Positions 15,129 through 16,372 of a DNA stretch of 16,372 nucleotides are shown here, one piece after another. Position 1 is the first letter of the stretch; every line of letters begins with the position of its first letter. The stretch is from NCBI GenBank assembly GCA_947259865.1, contig CAMYNZ010000028.1:1-16372 (forward strand), given 5' to 3'. The DNA is from an uncultured Desulfobacterales bacterium. GTDB lineage: Bacteria > Desulfobacterota > Desulfobacteria > Desulfobacterales > G020354645. The notes beneath the pieces were generated by a model. The model saw only the letters and a list, made by a program, of their open reading frames with translations, was not told the DNA's origin and searched no databases. The translations under genes and the position numbers were made by a program.

Positions 15129-15602
15129 TATTCGGCCTTTTGTTAGCTAATTGGCAAAAGGTAGTTATTTCAGGGGTCAGGGAGTTTTCTGGAAAATGGA
15201 CCGTCATTCCTGCGAAACAGACTGTGTCGTAATTGACAAAACGACACATTCTGCTGTTTTGTCATTCCGGTCCCGGATCAAGTCCGGCATGACGGGAAGA
15301 AATAAAACGCTTTTTAGAATTATGACACACCCTGGAAAGCAGGAATCCAGCAAAGCTATCTCCAGTTAACCTGGATGCCCGCTACCGGATCAAGTCCGGC
15401 ACAGGCTTCGCGAGCATGACAAGAAAAACACCCCGACTGCTCAGTTACTTAGAATTGGATATAAGAATAAAAATTATACTGCAGCGTGTTTCCAGATTGA
15501 GCGCAACATGTAGAAATACGGCCCGGTTATAATAAAAACTTAAATACCGAAGGCATAATGGGTTGTCAATTAGGAATTTTCTGGCATTACTTTCCCACGA
15601 TC
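15129..15602. other. Intergenic region between channel and glycosyltransferase genes
   Basis: The part next to the channel gene (15129-15200) should contain its promoter, but no convincing boxes were found. The bases from about 15202 to 15420 are a mosaic of hairpin repeats, annotated separately. The remainder to 15602 is AT-rich, with no supported gene or terminator. Confidence 0.55.
15202..15420. repeat. Mosaic of GTCATTCC-type interspersed hairpin repeats
   Basis: Several inverted repeats follow one another. CAGACTGTGTCGT (15218-15230) pairs with ACGACACATTCTG (15241-15253) at 12 of 13 positions. GTCATTCCGG (15261-15270) pairs with CCGGCATGAC (15284-15293) at 9 of 10. ATCCAG (15345-15350) pairs with CTGGAT (15371-15376). 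The 17-base string CCGGATCAAGTCCGGCA occurs twice (15273-15289 and 15385-15401). The words CGTCATTCC, GGAATCCAG, CTGGATGCCCGC and GAGCATGAC are hallmarks of a repeat family scattered between genes in many proteobacteria. No protein is encoded. Confidence 0.6.
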
Positions 15603-16372
15603 CTATATTACTTTTTTGGGTGTATACTTTTCGGCCAGAGAACAATAATATTGTGCTTCCTCCGCACGCCCCCGCTTGCGACACCCGGCGGCATACAAGG
15701 CGGATTTCCGTTTCAACATGTTAACCCCGGCATCGTATTGGTCGACTGACAGCATCTGGCTGTCCAATATTTTTTTTATGGCCTGGATCCGGAATTTATC
15801 CAGGGCCGGTTGCCTGGAAAGTTGATCGGCATGCCCGCCGCGCTTGATGATGAGCGGCGTCTCGATGAGATAGACCGGGCACCTGCAACTGACCCGGAGC
15901 CACATATCGTAATCCTCGCAGGCCGGCAGACTTTCATCAAACAGCCCGAACTCGTCAAAAAGGCCGCGCCGTACCATTACCGCAGAGGGGCTGACAAGGC
16001 ACAGGGCCAGGGACCGTTCAAAAATCATTCCCGAAACCTTTCGATGGCGTTCCCTGGGATTTACCCGCACGCCGTTTCTGATCCAAATCTCTTCAGTCTG
16101 ACAGATCAAGGCCTCCGGGGTTGACCTCAGAAATTCCGACTGGATGGTCAACTTATCCGGCAACCAAAGATCATCTGAATCCAAAAAAGCCATAAACTCG
16201 CCGGATGCGGCTGCGATCCCCCTGTTTCTGGCCGCACTGACGCCTTTATTGGGCTGGCAAATGCGCTTAATTTTGCCGCCATAGCCATTGAGAATCTGCG
16301 GGGTTTCGTCCGTTGACCCGTCATCCACCACAATCAGTTCAAAATCACTATAATCCTGGTCCAATACCGAGT
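15603..16372 (-). CDS. Family 2 glycosyltransferase (5' end outside the window)
   Basis: This is a GT-A fold glycosyltransferase of family 2 that would transfer a sugar from a nucleotide donor in surface polysaccharide or glycan synthesis. The reading frame is open to the window edge: the residues before LDQDYSDFELIVVDDGS are SV, matching the usual ESVLAQTYSDFELIVVDDGS, so the TTG at 16364 is an internal leucine and about 25 N-terminal residues are missing. Visible motifs are VVDDGSTDET (donor binding), NKGVSAARNRGIAAASGE, FLDSDDLW (the DxD-like metal site) and CEDYDMWLRV with the likely catalytic acid pair. The C-terminal ~70 residues are basic, helical-looking and contain several cysteines; there is no membrane segment, so the enzyme is probably cytoplasmic. 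The acceptor and the sugar cannot be told. Its neighbours beyond the window are unknown. Confidence 0.88.
   Translation of the reverse strand, partial: SVLDQDYSDFELIVVDDGSTDETPQILNGYGGKIKRICQPNKGVSAARNRGIAAASGEFMAFLDSDDLWLPDKLTIQSEFLRSTPEALICQTEEIWIRNGVRVNPRERHRKVSGMIFERSLALCLVSPSAVMVRRGLFDEFGLFDESLPACEDYDMWLRVSCRCPVYLIETPLIIKRGGHADQLSRQPALDKFRIQAIKKILDSQMLSVDQYDAGVNMLKRKSALYAAGCRKRGRAEEAQYYCSLAEKYTPKKVI

Noticed and set aside
15151..15369. Open frame of 72 codons on the + strand
   Set aside because: Most of it translates the GTCATTCC-type repeats (RSRIKSGMTGRNK), a well-known false gene pattern.

Overview
The window looks like a chromosomal segment from a Gram-negative, probably deltaproteobacterial (Desulfobacterota-type) organism. 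The evidence is an outer-membrane secretin and other type II secretion genes, several TAXI-type TRAP solute-binding proteins with a large fused permease, universal stress proteins inside the TRAP operon, and several kinds of interspersed non-coding repeat. The taxonomic placement is inference, because no rRNA or marker gene is present.

Region 1 (1-6022, + strand) holds type II secretion genes in the order gspL, gspM, gspD, gspE: the inner-membrane actin-like platform protein, its small partner, the secretin and the ATPase. No gspC, gspF or pseudopilin genes are in the window; they would have to lie upstream of position 1 or elsewhere. A good sigma70-like promoter lies between gspM and gspD.

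Region 2 (6034-13499, - strand) is a tripartite transporter region. Read in transcription order it has a soluble TAXI binding protein (12519-13499), a strong hairpin, a fused DctQ-DctM permease with a C-terminal DUF3394-like extension (9761-12340), a REP-like element, a universal stress protein without the ATP-binding glycines (9153-9587), a divergent TAXI binding protein (8052-9053), a universal stress protein with an intact ATP-binding motif (7515-8006), and, after a 425-base gap with its own likely promoter, a lipoprotein TAXI binding protein (6034-7089) that ends tail to tail with gspE. One permease therefore sits with three different binding proteins and two different stress-protein modules.

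Region 3 (13500-15602) is repeat-rich. An inverted array of TTCAAGG-like repeats and a mosaic of GTCATTCC-type hairpin repeats flank an AT-rich gene (14079-15128, - strand). That gene encodes a prokaryotic ionotropic glutamate receptor of the GluR0 type: a periplasmic ligand-binding domain interrupted by a two-helix pore with a potassium-type TVGYGD filter. It is the most striking single gene in the window.

Region 4 (15603-16372, - strand) is the 3' part of a family 2 glycosyltransferase gene that continues past the window edge. A possible theme is amino-acid handling: TAXI transporters and GluR0-type channels both include members reported to bind glutamate-like ligands. No shared ligand is shown by this sequence.
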